The notes beneath the pieces were generated by a model. The model did not search any database. It was given only the letters and a program-made list of their open reading frames with translations, and had not been told where the DNA came from. A stretch of 64,000 bases of DNA from Tetrapyrgos nigripes (lineage: Eukaryota; Basidiomycota; Agaricomycetes; Agaricales; Campanellaceae): the NCBI GenBank assembly GCA_013368315.1, contig JAACJM010000060.1, positions 248,001-312,000 of the forward strand. Direction: 5' to 3'. Positions 12,336-23,258 of this stretch are shown here, one piece after another. Each line of letters starts with the position of its first letter. Position 1 is the stretch's first letter. The translations under genes were made by a program, and so were the position numbers.

Positions 12336-12953
12336 TCACAACGACATGTGTCTCCAAATTGAGTTGCGACTGAGAAAGTGTTGAAGTTGCATCAGCTGAC
12401 TGACATTGTCATGAAATGGGCATAACTCACTTACCATTACGAGGACAAGCTGATCGTGAAAGGTTTCTGCGATGTCTCTTGCCATTTTCGTATGCCTTTT
12501 TGCCAGAAAGAAGTTTCCGATACGTTTCCACAGATTGTCCGGTTCCGAGCCTGATAATAATTCTATGTCATGTTTCTTTTCGTCCATTTTCCTAGTAGTC
12601 ACAAAACGGCCGTCAACAATCGTGAAGTCATTCAGTCTCCAACTTATACTTGCAACAATATGCTCACTTTTCGAACTGTGCAAGTCGTTCCAGCATGGAT
12701 TCGGACAACTTCGGCATCGTGGACACATTCGTATTGACAAAAGGTTTAATGATTTCGCAAAAATCATTAGGAAGGATTTACCTTGTCTCAAGGCTTCTCT
12801 GGTTGACCATGAATATCCCATCCAGAACCGTGAGTCATTGTATCTTGAGGAAGACAAGCAGCGTGGATCATGTTGAGAAAGGATTTTACGTGCATATAAC
12901 CAACGGGCTTGGCCTGTTCTTCCTTTGAGTAGGATGGCAAGAGGATCTGACAA
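12336..12953 (-). pseudogene. Probable N-terminal exons of the NLR (C2-like?), model unresolved
   Basis: Upstream of the NACHT exon the minus strand is open over 205 codons and includes NPCWNDLHSSK and, further on, a charged helical stretch (TRKMDEKKHDIELL; MARDIAETFHDQLVLVM) ending at a good donor (ATG|GTAAGT, about 12432). Many basidiomycete NLRs have an N-terminal C2-like domain with an NPxWN motif followed by a helical linker, and this resembles that arrangement. I could not settle frames or splice sites between 12190 and 13000, and the start codon is unknown. An N-terminal start further upstream (ATG near 13213) is possible. Confidence 0.35.
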
Positions 12954-13818
12954 GGACTCACCATGACCAGCCTCTCATATCATACTACACCCCTGTTCGT
13001 TCTATCCAAGCGGGTACTGATTGCTTTTGCAGTAACCAAGAAGGTCGCTGTGTTAAAAACACGTACGCGTGTATTCAGAAAGTTGGACTCGCTGTAGCTT
13101 CGGGCGTGAGGTCTTCGAAGTCTTCGAAAAAGTCGCAACGCGTCAAAAAGCTTTCCGGGTGACTTGTTACAGATATCAGGGATTTTTGAGGCCTTTCGCT
13201 GACCCCTGGTCATGACAATTGAGATGTGGATGGATCGATGGCATAAAGGTGAACAACAACTTGGACGAATGATGTTGTAGATTCGACGCGTCCATGTCCA
13301 TAGCACGTGATTGTTACATCTTTTCGTGGACCACGACGCTTGCTTTCTCTCCTGCTTTCTCTCTGAAGAGCCATGTCGTAAACCTACTATCACTTTTTGT
13401 CTTAGTCACTATAGTACGCTTGACAGACAATCTAACGGATTCTAACGACCTTGTATTCCTGTTCTCCCGTATTGAATTGCGACTTGAACCACTGTGGGCG
13501 CCACTTTCCTCTCCTTTGTTCTCTGACACTGAACAAAAGAAAAGAACCTAGGAACGCAACAGAGCCGACTCACAGCCTCGCGATGACACGTTGTTCTCCG
13601 TTGCGCATAATATGCACTGTATGGCCCGGAAACGCCCACAAAGGATCAACGCTAGGCTTTACAGATCCAAGTCTGCCTTTAAAGGCTGTAGGAAGCTTTA
13701 CTCTCGTCCTGATTACTTGATCCCTCGTATCAACGTCTTACTGGAATAAGTGCGTGTCAAATCTCTTTTATCTTCCATTTTTTCGCTCATTACCCTTGTC
13801 ATACACAGTTATCCTAAA
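12954..13818. other. Divergent intergenic region between NLR and DUF6699 gene
   Basis: It lies between the minus-strand NLR and the plus-strand DUF6699 gene. A minus-strand open frame (12980..13393) contains FLVTAKAISTRLDR, which might be part of the NLR N-terminal exons. Nothing else is supported. The 13700..13818 part is pyrimidine-rich, as expected for a promoter or 5' leader. Confidence 0.35.
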
Positions 13819-14954
13819 ATGCAACGCCCAGATGGTGCAGACGGCGACTTTTGGAGTGGTCAGAAGGTCTATCCCGGGCCCCACTACCCCAACTACTCCC
13901 AATACGGCCAACATTGCGCTCCCTATCCTGCACAACAACCAGGTCCTTACACGCCTGTTAACGTCCCTGGCACTATGAGCTGGGTGACACCCCTGTACCT
14001 TCAAAACCCTGCCACGAACAATCATCCTCCTCCTCCTCCTCCTGCTAATCTTGCTACTAATACGCCCATTAGCGTACATGGCACTCTTAGCTGGGTGATG
14101 CCCCTGTACTCTGCTACCGACGGCTCATCACTACCACCACCACTTGCAGCTTCTGCTCCTCCCACTCCTCACAATATCACTTTTACGCCCTATTCCTACA
14201 ATCAAGCTCCCCTTCCAGCTCTGGGTGATTCCGCAGCTGTCAGGAAGTACCGACCTCATTTGTTTCAGCAATCAGACCCAGCCTACAATCGTGGGTCAAA
14301 AGAGGTCCAACCGTTGAACTGGCGATCAGATTTCAGACCGACTCTTTGTTGGCGAATAGCGTCTTCGCTCATCTGTATGTCGTTCGGTTTTCGTCAAGGC
14401 TGCTTCACTCCTTCTGACGTACTACCTATTTCCTTTCTCCAGATACGTCCTGTCTCAACAGGCACAAACTTGTCGACTTTCTAATGTACAAACCACCACC
14501 CTATCATAACTTGTTATGGGACCTACGTACATATCCCATCAACCGTCGTGCAGTACTCCACCGAAGTCACACCGGCCTTACAAAGGCTGAGTATTATCGT
14601 CCCGCGACAGAACCACCCACAAAGCATATGCAAATCTACCACGACAATCTTCCTTGGTACATCGACATATGGGCTTCGGAGGACGGAGGGGTCACTGTTC
14701 GTGACGTGGTCGAACAGATAGCGGAATTCCTCAACCGCATCGTTTTAGACACCGACTATGGGGGTTATTTCACTCAACCGGAGATGATGGCTATACAAAA
14801 TGCTGCTCAGACACGAGGTGGGTATACACAACCCAGGATTCCTGCTCGTGTTGACTTTTTGTTGCACGAGTATATGTTCCTTGGGTTGACGAAGGATAAG
14901 CAAGGGAAGTGGAAGATGATGACGGGGGCTAGCTCTGGTTTTTTGTATCATTAG
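13819..14954 (+). CDS. DUF6699 domain-containing protein
   Basis: Two exons, 13819..14374 and 14443..14954, are separated by a 68-nt intron (GTATGT...CTCCAG), giving 355 residues. The start ATG opens MQRPDGADGDFWSGQKVYPG; an in-frame upstream ATG at 13750 would add a hydrophobic leader and is less likely. The N-terminal half is Pro/Tyr/Asn-rich with two copies of a GTxSWVxPLY motif (NVPGTMSWVTPLY, SVHGTLSWVMPLY) and a poly-Pro run. The C-terminal half (from PPPYHNLLWDLRTYP to the end) matches DUF6699, a domain of unknown function common in Agaricomycetes. No catalytic motif or signal peptide is visible. A related, shorter gene follows in tandem at 16097. Confidence 0.8.
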
Positions 14955-16096
14955 TCTGTGACAATCTCTTTACGAGTCTGGCTACGAAGTTGTTCATGAC
15001 CATGTATCAATATCCTACTGTACAATCTAACATTAGTACAAAACACGATACTAATTCCAGAAAATAATGAGTAGTCAGTGTCTGTGACCTGTTGACAACA
15101 AACCGGCGCGTCATCTTCACTCCCTTTTCTTCCACTTCCACAATCTCAAGTCTTTGGCCAATGTACCTCAAAGTCAAGGCCGAATCTTGTCTTCTAGCTT
15201 CGAAAAAGCAAGTATTGAACCGATCACAAGTCATCTTCCGTGTATCATGTCCAGAGGTTTATCAACATTTTACGTCTTGACGACATGCCAAAAGCAAGCA
15301 TTTATCACTGGGTTTCTTGAAGACGTAACACGTTATCATAGGTGTCGTCTCCTCTGAGGCGGAATGATTGCTGAAAAGAGAGGATAGTAATGACGCAGTA
15401 GTGGTTTCTAATGCAGTGACTTCCAGGTTGCTTCCAGGTGAGTTTTCTTTAGACTCGAGCCAGTCACTTCTGGAAAGGGTTTGATGAAACTCGATTAAAC
15501 TGCTTGGTGAATATCGACTGTCATCAAAGTGTTACAGGAAGGATGGTTCGAGTCTAAGTTTTCTTCTTGCTTGTGCGCTCGCCTAGGAAACTAGAGCTAA
15601 TCATCCACTGCCTCCCTACGTTCTTGACAGATTGCACTAAATCTTTGTCTGTCTATCGGGATCACCACTACCGCTTTCTTCTTTTTCAGTATTCCCTTTG
15701 TCAACAACCATGATGCCATCTTGTTATCACACTTGTAAGTGCCCTGGTAGCTCCTCGATTACTTCTAAGGCTACCATCACCACCATTGTTTCCGAAATAA
15801 GCCTCCTCAGGCTTTTGTCCTCTTATTGATGGTAGCTTGCTGTTTATGTGGTTGTGGGTCCATCTTCCTTTCCTAGCATACTGGGATCCCTCTAACGCCA
15901 ATTACAGCTATAAAGCACAATATTAATAACCCCACAGCCTTCCAATGCAACCAGGCACCTCTTTCCTTATTCTCTGCTTTACAGGCTTTAACTTTCTGCA
16001 GTGCCACCGCCACTCTCAAGAGTTGTTAAGCATAAAGACCAGCCGGTTCTTGCCTCGAACACCCAGTTCGCACTTCAACCGCCCCTCCATCTCAAC
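14955..16096. other. Intergenic region, no gene supported
   Basis: This is spacer between the two related tandem genes. Short frames such as 15092..15280 (+) and 15007..15234 (-) overlap each other and show no codon or domain signal. The stretch 15640..16000 is pyrimidine-rich and likely includes the 5' leader of the downstream gene. Confidence 0.5.
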
Positions 16097-16573
16097 ATGA
16101 CACAGTACTACGAGTACGTGACCTTCTTGCTGCTGACCTCCATCCAACTTACTTCTACTTGCCTGCACAGCTTTCCTCCAATCATGCCTGGACCATGGTA
16201 TAAATATGCGGACCGTCCCATTTACACACCAGCGAGACAGAACCCCGATCCATTTCGCCCTTACGTTCCTGCAGTGCGCCAAGACCCAGCACCCTACTAT
16301 CCCCATGCCGGGCATGTCTGTACACCAGCAACATGCAACGCGTTTATCGTGCATCACGAACATGGAACTTTGACCTGGGCAACACCTCCACCGCTGCCAC
16401 AGTGTCCACTTCCTTCTTTTCACAACGTTCAGTGGAACGCTGTGACTGGTCCTTCTGGCGTTAATCAAGTATACAATGCAGTTGCAAAGGGGAAACACCA
16501 ACCCGTCTTTACACCAAATGCTTCTACGCCATATCCATACAACACTCCTTGGCTCTGGGCTGGGTGGTATTGA
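16097..16573 (+). CDS. Short paralogue of the DUF6699 gene, lacking the domain
   Basis: Exons 16097..16113 and 16171..16573 flank a 57-nt intron (GTACGT...GCACAG) that yields MTQYYDFPPIMPGPWYKY, 139 residues in all. It shares with the preceding gene a Pro/Tyr-rich composition and the motif HGTLTWATP (compare HGTLSWVMP), but stops at NTPWLWAGWY, before where the DUF6699 domain would begin. It could be a truncated duplicate or a short accessory protein. Splicing is clean and no disruption is visible within it, so it may be expressed. Confidence 0.6.
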   Translation: MTQYYEYVTFLLLTSIQLTSTCLHSFPPIMPGPWYKYADRPIYTPARQNPDPFRPYVPAVRQDPAPYYPHAGHVCTPATCNAFIVHHEHGTLTWATPPPLPQCPLPSFHNVQWNAVTGPSGVNQVYNAVAKGKHQPVFTPNASTPYPYNTPWLWAGWY

Positions 16574-17081
16574 TGATGGAGAGATAACACTACGACCACC
16601 TGCGTGATTATCTGCTGCTCGAACCAACTAGTAGATTCCTCATTCGGCTCCATGCATATCTGCGTAGATGGCGTCTGGTTCATGACCAGTGACTCTCTGT
16701 ACCTCCTATAGACGACTTTTTCTGCTCTTTTTCTTCAGCGTTTTCCTTACATTACTTTTCCCGTTACTCAATTTCTGTATCGTTACAATAGTTTGTATAC
16801 ATAAAGATAATTGTAAATTATTCCAAGAGTACAATTACGAAACTTTACCACAACCACAACGTCGACGTCAGCACAACCTCTATCCTACCTCGTCACTGGA
16901 CAACCTCAACAATCTAAGTAAGTTTTAAAGTAATAGACGCCCGGAATCTTTATTTTCTCCTCGGAGTCCAACACGTACTCAACTGATTAGCTTGACAGCT
17001 AGCATGGTCCCTGGACAGATATATAAAGGCAGGCGTCATGTAATCAACAGCTAGAATCCTCTCCTGCTTCTCGCCTGCTTC
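16574..17081. other. Intergenic region, no gene supported
   Basis: This holds the 3' region of the short DUF6699-related gene and the promoter region of the epoxide hydrolase. A TATATAAAGGC-like sequence sits at about 17020..17030, roughly 55 bases upstream of the epoxide hydrolase ATG, a plausible core promoter element. No RNA gene or other ORF is convincing. Confidence 0.4.
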
Positions 17082-18765
17082 ATGCCTGTCTCCGAGCACC
17101 CTGCACCCAATGTCGAGCCTTATCGTATCCGAGTTCCCGAACACAAACTCGAGCTTCTTGCCCAAAAACTGCGCCTGACTACATTCCCCGACGAAATCGA
17201 GGAAGCCGGATGGGATTATGGAGTACCTATATCGGACATTCGAAGACTCGTGTCGCGCTGGAAGGAAGGATTTGACTGGAGAAAACAGGAGGAGACACTG
17301 AACGAGGAACTTCCTCAGTTTACAGTTGACATCGAAGTAGAGAAATATGGGAGTTTGAATGTGCATTTTGTTCACAAGAGGAGTGTGTGTGAGGATGCTA
17401 TTCCTTTACTATTCGTTCACGGATGTGAGTATTGCAGTTGGGTGTCTTTCAAGTTCTTTGGAGTTTTGACAACTACGTTTGATAGGGCCTGGAAGCTTCA
17501 TCGAAGTCAGGAAGATTCTTCCTTTGCTAGTGGAGCCGTCACCTTCTCATCCCGGTTTTCATGTTGTCGCGATGAGTCTGCCCGGGTACGGGTTTTCAGA
17601 GGCACCTTCTAAGAGAGGATTCGCTATGTCTCAGATGGCAGAGGTGTGTTACTTTTCATGTCAGTCCGGTTCTCTGCTGACTCTTCTACAGACGGCGAAT
17701 AAGTTGATGCTCGCATTGGGTTATTCTGAATATGGTTGGCGCTCTTTTCTCAGTGCCATGGTCCGCGTTGTTGCTCAACCTTCTGTCTGACAGTAACGCA
17801 AGGCGGCGACATGGGTTTTATGGTGAGACGTTATGATTTCGGTCAAGCATGCACCAATGAATAACAATGTCTTATTCAGGTCACCCGGAAAATTGCTCAG
17901 TCGTATGGTCATAAGCACTGTAAAGCATGGCATACCAATAGCCCGGTGTAAGAGCTTAGGTCTTCACCTTGTTCATGCACTCATCACACCTTCTTGCAGC
18001 CCATCCATACCAAGCTTCTGGACAAAGCCTATTGAATTTCTCCTCTCCTTTGTACTCCTTCCATGGACTGCTGCCGAAAAAGCGGGAATCGAAAGAACAA
18101 CCTGGTTCGCTCAGGAAGGCTCTGGCTATGCCAATCTCCATATGACTCAACCACAAACCCCAGGGTATTCTTTGGCTGATTCTCCCGTGGGGTTGTTAGC
18201 TTGGATTACTGAAAAACTGGTCAATTGGTCTGATGGGTATCCTTGGTCTGACGATGAAAGTACGTGATACGTGATGCTCTGCTTGGCGGAAATAGGCCAA
18301 ACTGCGGATTGATGATATGTCTCTGTCCTCTCAATAGTCCTCACCTGGGTGTCAATCTACCTATTCTCTCGTGCTGGACCTGCTGCTTCATTGAGGCTTT
18401 ACTACGAAATGAGAAAGGAAGGAGAGATTGCTATTCCTCCAGCTGTTCCGCCAGTGACGGTTCCACCATCGACTATACCGCTTGGCTTGTCGTACTTTCC
18501 AAAGGAAATCGTCATACTTCCGCGCAGGTGCGTCCGCTTTTGGGGTTCTTGATGATTTATGCTCAGGTTTACCTCCGACGTATCGTTTTATCATTGTAGA
18601 CTCAATCATAGCATCGGCAAGATTGTATTGGAGTCGGAGCATAGTAGTGGTGGTCACTTCGCGGCGTACGAGAGGCCAGTGGAGCTCGTTGACGATGTTA
18701 GAAGGATGTTTGGCAAGGATGGTCCTGCGTTTGGAGTTGTTTCTGGCAGAACGGGATACCACTGA
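17082..18765 (+). CDS. Epoxide hydrolase, alpha/beta fold with EHN domain
   Basis: Predicted to hydrolyse epoxides to vicinal diols in detoxification or secondary metabolism; no signal peptide is seen. Eight exons: 17082..17424, 17486..17643, 17692..17734, 17794..17822, 17880..17947, 18000..18259, 18338..18527 and 18600..18765; introns are 48-78 nt and all phases fit, giving 418 residues, near the family norm. The first ~110 residues are the epoxide-hydrolase N-terminal (EHN) domain (TTFPDEIEEAGWDYG). The oxyanion-hole motif HGWPGS spans the first intron. The nucleophile is Asp187 in QGGDMG, where the family usually has GGDWG. LADSPVGLLAWITEK and FPKE are family-typical. The catalytic His is 383 in GGHFAAYE. 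The Trp-to-Met change next to the nucleophile is the only oddity. Confidence 0.93.
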
Positions 18766-18970
18766 CGTCCTTCAAGTGATATCTCCGCCCACTAGCCGCG
18801 TGCTCATAAGGCCTACAAGGTCCTATAAATTGAGTTCAGTCAAATTGTTTCTCAAACGTGCGGATAAGTACACAAAGGACCGGCAGAGATGGCACATGCA
18901 AGATATTCCTATGATGTTGCTTTCCATGTATAAGGAGTTTACGATGGGTATATACGACTTGGTATATACG

Positions 18971-19653
18971 ACTTGCGACGGTTTCACACTCGGTGGTGTC
19001 GACCACACCCACATTCCAGCGACCACACTCATATTCCCGCTACCGTATAGGTAGAGGGTCTTAACGCCCAAATGCTCCCCAAATCTTCGTTTTTGCACCA
19101 ATTCTGCACTCGTCACGTGTAGTTTCCTTTTTGGGAGACTGCCACGCTATCATAATCGACGGGAAGTTTTTTGGGAGGACTCGTCTCGTGTTCGTGCCTC
19201 TCTCCTATCCCGCGCTCCCTACTTTCGGTTTTCAGACGTGTTTGGAGCGACGTATTGGTCGGTGCATGTTGGCCGTGGGAAGGCCACACACTGGTTATTT
19301 AGGTACTATTAACGATGAATTGCACTTATTTTTCCTAATGGCCAATGTTGTTCAAACTTCATACTACTACACTCTCTATTTACTCGAGCTAAGTAATGTC
19401 TAACCGGCGCAAATGGTAGCGGGCTTTGCCGTCCCGCAGGGGCCGGCCTTGCGCCGGTTATTCCAATTTCCGAGCACCAAATGTATTATGTATGTAACTG
19501 GCCCGCCGTTGTCCTGCCTAACCCTAACTGTCTAAATCAGGCAATGTTAATTTTTTTTTCGGCCTCCACACTGACCCACTTACATAACGCATGATGGAAA
19601 CTGGGTGTGATCACCGGAATGGTGTGGCCACCGAGTGTGAAAGCGTCGCAAGT
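18971..19653. repeat. Possible non-autonomous element bounded by 26-bp inverted repeats
   Basis: ACTTGCGACGGTTTCACACT at 18971 is matched in inverse orientation at 19634..19653 with one mismatch, and similarity continues inward (CGGTGG, then CCACACC). I could not identify a clear target-site duplication. No coding sequence lies between. It could be a MITE or a chance surviving pair of copies of one repeat. Confidence 0.45.
19401..19460. repeat. GC-rich hairpin
   Basis: Arms TAACCGGCGCAA (19401..19412) and TTGCGCCGGTTA (19449..19460) are perfectly complementary around a 36-base GC-rich loop that itself contains GGCCGGCC. It lies within the possible element at 18971..19653. Its role is unknown. 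Confidence 0.5.
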
Positions 19654-20448
19654 GAGAGGCCGGTTTAGGATAGATGCATATCTTTCCAGCCGCCCATTAC
19701 AGCCCTTACTCGTATCCGGGCAAGGCGTATGTGACAGGACCCCAAACACCATCTCAAGTGAGCCTTCTATTCGAGGCTTTAGGAACGATCATCTTCCTAT
19801 ACTTACGTCTGCTCACAGGAAAATATGTTCTTGATACGGGTGCATTGGAAGATCTCCCAGAGGTACAATGACATTACAAATGCCTAATTTCTTCCTATAT
19901 GCCCGGAGATATGTTCCCAACGTCACTGGGTAAACATCACTCGGCAGTCCTCACTATCTCCTGCACGCCGAAGAAGGACAAATTTCCGCTCGACGGAAAA
20001 CTGAAAGACACTAATACTTTAGGCATACACCGCGCGGTTGAGGTGACATGTATGGTTAATAGGTCAGTCAGAGGCACCAAAAAAAAATAGATCTCGTATT
20101 GCAAGCATCTTGAAGCAAGGTTGACGCCTGAGTCACAGTTGCGTGCGTAAGTCGGAGGAAGAGTAGCCACCGTTGGTGGTTGGTGGTTGGTGACGAAGTT
20201 TAACTTCAACCACAGGTCACATTGGACCAATGGTCATTGGTCATCGGCCTTCCTTGCCAAATTCAAACTCCGACACTGGCATAGACAGGTGGTCGAGTTC
20301 GTGTAGCTTGATATATTCACTTTCGCCACTCGTCTGTATGGAAAGAAATGTAGCTTGAATGCCTAAAGAAAATTTGTTGGTTCTCATTTTCCAAATTTTG
20401 AATCAGAATACCACAAACTGAGGTTTATGAGCCTAGATTTGAGTATAT

Positions 20449-20646
20449 CACAGCGGGGCGCGGAGCATATTTGCCTGCTATTTTTGTGCGCTCTTAAATG
20501 ACGGATTTTGCTCGGCACTGGGCATACTCCATATGGCACCGATTCGAGGCCGATATTCCATATGGAGTATGCCCGGGGCCGAGCAAAGATCCGTCATTTA
20601 AGAGCGCACAAAAATAGCTGGCAAATATGCTCCGCGCCCCACTGTG
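20449..20646. repeat. CACTA-like foldback MITE, 198 bp
   Basis: Two arms of about 85 bp are near-perfect inverted copies, beginning CACAGCGGGGCGCGGAGCAT and ending with the complement (...CCCCACTGTG), with a short central spacer. The element is flanked by TAT on both sides (20446..20448 and 20647..20649), a 3-bp duplication. CACWG termini with a 3-bp duplication fit the CACTA/EnSpm superfamily. It is non-coding and would form a long hairpin if transcribed. Confidence 0.75.
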
Positions 20647-20906
20647 TATCTTGTCCATTCCCTTAGATACATGAAGAATTCGGGAAAACTGGAACCAAGC
20701 CTTTGTGAAGGACGACATAAGCCACGTTCATGACAAGGAGTTAAGCACTGTCAGGGAACACTCGCGTTTAGAGAGTAGTTCGACGTCGATCGAGACCAAA
20801 ATGTATCGTGGAAAACCGGTCCGGGTCACGTTTTTCGCGTTTAGACGCGCTGTCCGTTGATTACCTCCCACTGTCACTGTCATTTCCACGCGTCTCCCGC
20901 TACTGA

Positions 20907-21268
20907 ATGAAAAGAAGCCTCAAGCAACGTCAACATACGAAGACTATTACCCTTAAAACCACTCTAGCCACGATGGCCTGGGCAGTCCCGTCACACCGCC
21001 CCGCAAGAAGCTGATGGTGGAATTGGAGGTGCAGACCGAAAGGCTCCACCAAAGGGAGGAGGAGATACGCGCTTTGAGCAGACGGAATGCAGTCCTTGTC
21101 ACGCGAAATGGTTTTTTGAGCCGGAAATACCATAACACATCCAGAAATTTTACTCGTGCACGAAATACCGCAGAGAAGGTTCGACGCGAAAAGACGCGTA
21201 TCAAACATGCAAAAGATGTACAGAAAGGACGCTATACTGTTGGGGAACAGGAGCATTTGAGCTGGTAG
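20907..21268 (+). CDS. Short coiled-coil ORF, unrecognised, probably frameshifted
   Basis: From ATG 20907 the frame reads MKRSLKQRQHTKTITLK and closes soon after. Another frame then gives HSSHDGLGSPVTPPRKK and continues as a basic, Glu/Arg-rich helical stretch (ELEVQTERLHQREEEIRALS) to the stop at 21268. A single extra A in the AAAA run at 20955..20958 would join the two into about 120 residues. The sequence has coiled-coil character and a Ser/Thr-Pro motif. I do not recognise a family; it could be a fragment of a transposon-encoded protein, given the repeat-rich neighbourhood. Confidence 0.4.
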
Positions 21269-22009
21269 GTAGCTGGGAAGAGGAAGACGAGGAGGAAGAC
21301 GAGGATATGCTTGACAATTATTAGTAGTACTAATAGTAGTACCTTATATACATACATCTTTACCTCTTGATAATTAGCACAAAATCTCATAATTGAAGAT
21401 CTATACATACATGAAGTACTTTTAGCTACCCTACGAGGCTGAGAACGGTCGGCCAGAGCAATAAATGACGCTTCGAGTCAAAGTAGCGGGAGTCCCTTCA
21501 TAACGTGGGAACACTTGCCTGAATCCGGTAATACCAGTTTTACGATCACAGATTTTTCGCAGGGGCCTTTGACTGCGACGGCGGCGACTAAGCCGAACGC
21601 GACCATGTAAACAATGAATTAAAACAAAGGGGCAATGAGAATAACCGCGGGAGACAGCACGAACAATTCTATCAAATTTGTAGCTAAATCGGATATTTGG
21701 GAGTGATAGCCCGAGGATGTCATGGCCCCGAGCTCCCGGTGGTACCTTCGCACAGGGAGCAGATAGCCAATAGTCAGCTGGAATCCAACCGCTACAGCTC
21801 GCTGACTCCTCGTCCCCAGGCCAGCTTCCCAACGGGACGGGCCGGGCACGAATGGTCTACTTGACTGGCCTACTTGACCCCGGACACCCCTGCCCCACTA
21901 GATGTGGAGGAGACGCGGACGCCACGACAGAGACACCCGAGGCGATGTTTGTTGCATTGATGTTTAAAAAGAGCCAGAGGCAGCACAAGCAACACCAAAA
22001 ACCCCAAAG
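21269..22009. other. Intergenic region
   Basis: No convincing gene. GAGGAAGACGAGGAGGAAGACGA-type purine repeats lie at about 21275..21305 just downstream of the coiled-coil ORF. The right part (21850..22009) is the likely promoter and leader of the helical-bundle gene. Confidence 0.4.
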
Positions 22010-22951
22010 ATGCCTCCAGGACAGCAAACCTATGGCCAGCTCCCCAAAGACCTGCACACCACCATGACCAGGATAAGAGGTCACTTTAACACCCAGGCAA
22101 GTGAATTCATCAATATCATCCGTCGTGTACTAATGGTTGATTGGAATAGGGGTCGACGCGACAGACAAACATCCAGCTCGTCAGATTATCCGACAGCCTG
22201 AACGACCTTGTGCACTACATTGAACAAACATGGAACAATATAGGCAAGCAGAACCTACCTGAGCAGCTCGAAGTCATCTTCCGGGAGCATCTTGCTGCGC
22301 TTCGCGAGTGGGTATTTTTTGGTACCATCCAGCGTTGACATAAGTATTGACCAGCTACAACTTCTGGGTAGACTCCTAGACGACATCGAGACGTTCCTCT
22401 CCGAACAAACTCGGAGCAGATTCTTCAGGATTGTCCAAGAAATCCGTGACTTGAGGAAGATTATCGGGTATAGGGAACGGCTTCGACAGTGGAGAAGCGA
22501 CTTCACGGTAAGTCAGGGCGCAGAGCGATGTTACAGTACAAAGACCTCCGTCATGTGTTCCAAGTTTTCCTTCTGCATATTTTGACAACTTGAATGACAG
22601 GTTGCTACCACTGGATGGACCGTTGACATTATGGCGCGGTCAGCTATTACGCATGGTCCTGAAGGAGGTGACGTCAATGCTGGGTTCAGAAATACAGTAG
22701 AAGTAGAACGCACAACAGAGTCTGAGGCCGAGAGCAGGGCCTTAGAGAATAACGGTCATAGAAATGGGGATGAAGATGGTAGGACTTCAACTCCAGCATC
22801 GTCCGACTCAGCCCGTCACTTCAGTTCCTCACTCGCCTATGCGAATATTACAGGGACGACTATGAACAGTGTTGGTGGAAGTTATCATCGGCATGAGGTC
22901 GATAATAGTTTGACGGTGTATGGAACGATAAATGTGTATCTCCAGGGGTAA
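22010..22951 (+). CDS. Small helical-bundle (HeLo/MLKL 4HB-like) protein with C-terminal Gly/Asn beta motif
   Basis: Exons are 22010..22096, 22165..22507 and 22601..22951. Intron 1 uses a GC donor (GCAAGT...GACAG) and intron 2 is GTAAGT...GACAG; the protein is about 259 residues. Residues ~30-140 are amphipathic helices (RLSDSLNDLVHYIEQTW; LGRLLDDIETFLSEQTRSR; IIGYRERLRQWRSDF), in spacing and tone like the N-terminal four-helix bundles of HeLo or MLKL-type cell-death proteins. A disordered Glu/Ser linker leads to a C-terminal YANITGTTMNSVGGSY and LTVYGTINVYL, resembling the Asn/Gly beta motifs found beside fungal NLR-type proteins. The second exon is out of frame at a TTTTTT run (22315..22320); five Ts, or a 37-nt micro-intron, would fix it. 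The functional class is inference from pattern only. Confidence 0.55.
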
Positions 22952-23258
22952 GAGGATGAAAGGCGAGTTGTTAGTCAAAGTCGTGGTGCAGTCGTTGAGC
23001 ATACCTATGAGGGGCAGAACCGTGTTTTACGAAGAAAGAAAGAGTAGACGTGTAAACGATGTCCTGTTGTAATGATATAGTCAGAGAACGAGAGTGCTCG
23101 ATGTATACCTAGTCCTCTACAGCCTGAGGGGTTTTATGCACGAGAGGTGTTTGGCATATCAAAGTAGAGCATGCCTGAGGAGATGGAACAGAGAGAGGTG
23201 CAAGACGGAATTACATGTTTCCGGCAAACCAAACACACGAGAATACTAGCTTGTTCTA
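22952..23258. other. Convergent 3' spacer
   Basis: This short region lies between two convergent genes (helical-bundle gene on + and WW-domain gene on -). It presumably contains both 3' UTRs. No other feature is seen. Confidence 0.5.

Larger units (their letters stand above)
18766..20906. other. Repeat-rich gene-free region
   Basis: This is more than 2 kb without a supportable gene. It contains a duplicated ggtatatacgactt (18945 and 18961), a ~26-bp inverted-repeat pair 683 bp apart, a GC-rich hairpin, and a perfect-looking foldback MITE (each listed separately), plus a short TGGTTGGTGG tandem at about 20170..20190. Short ORFs here are not convincing. Confidence 0.6.
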
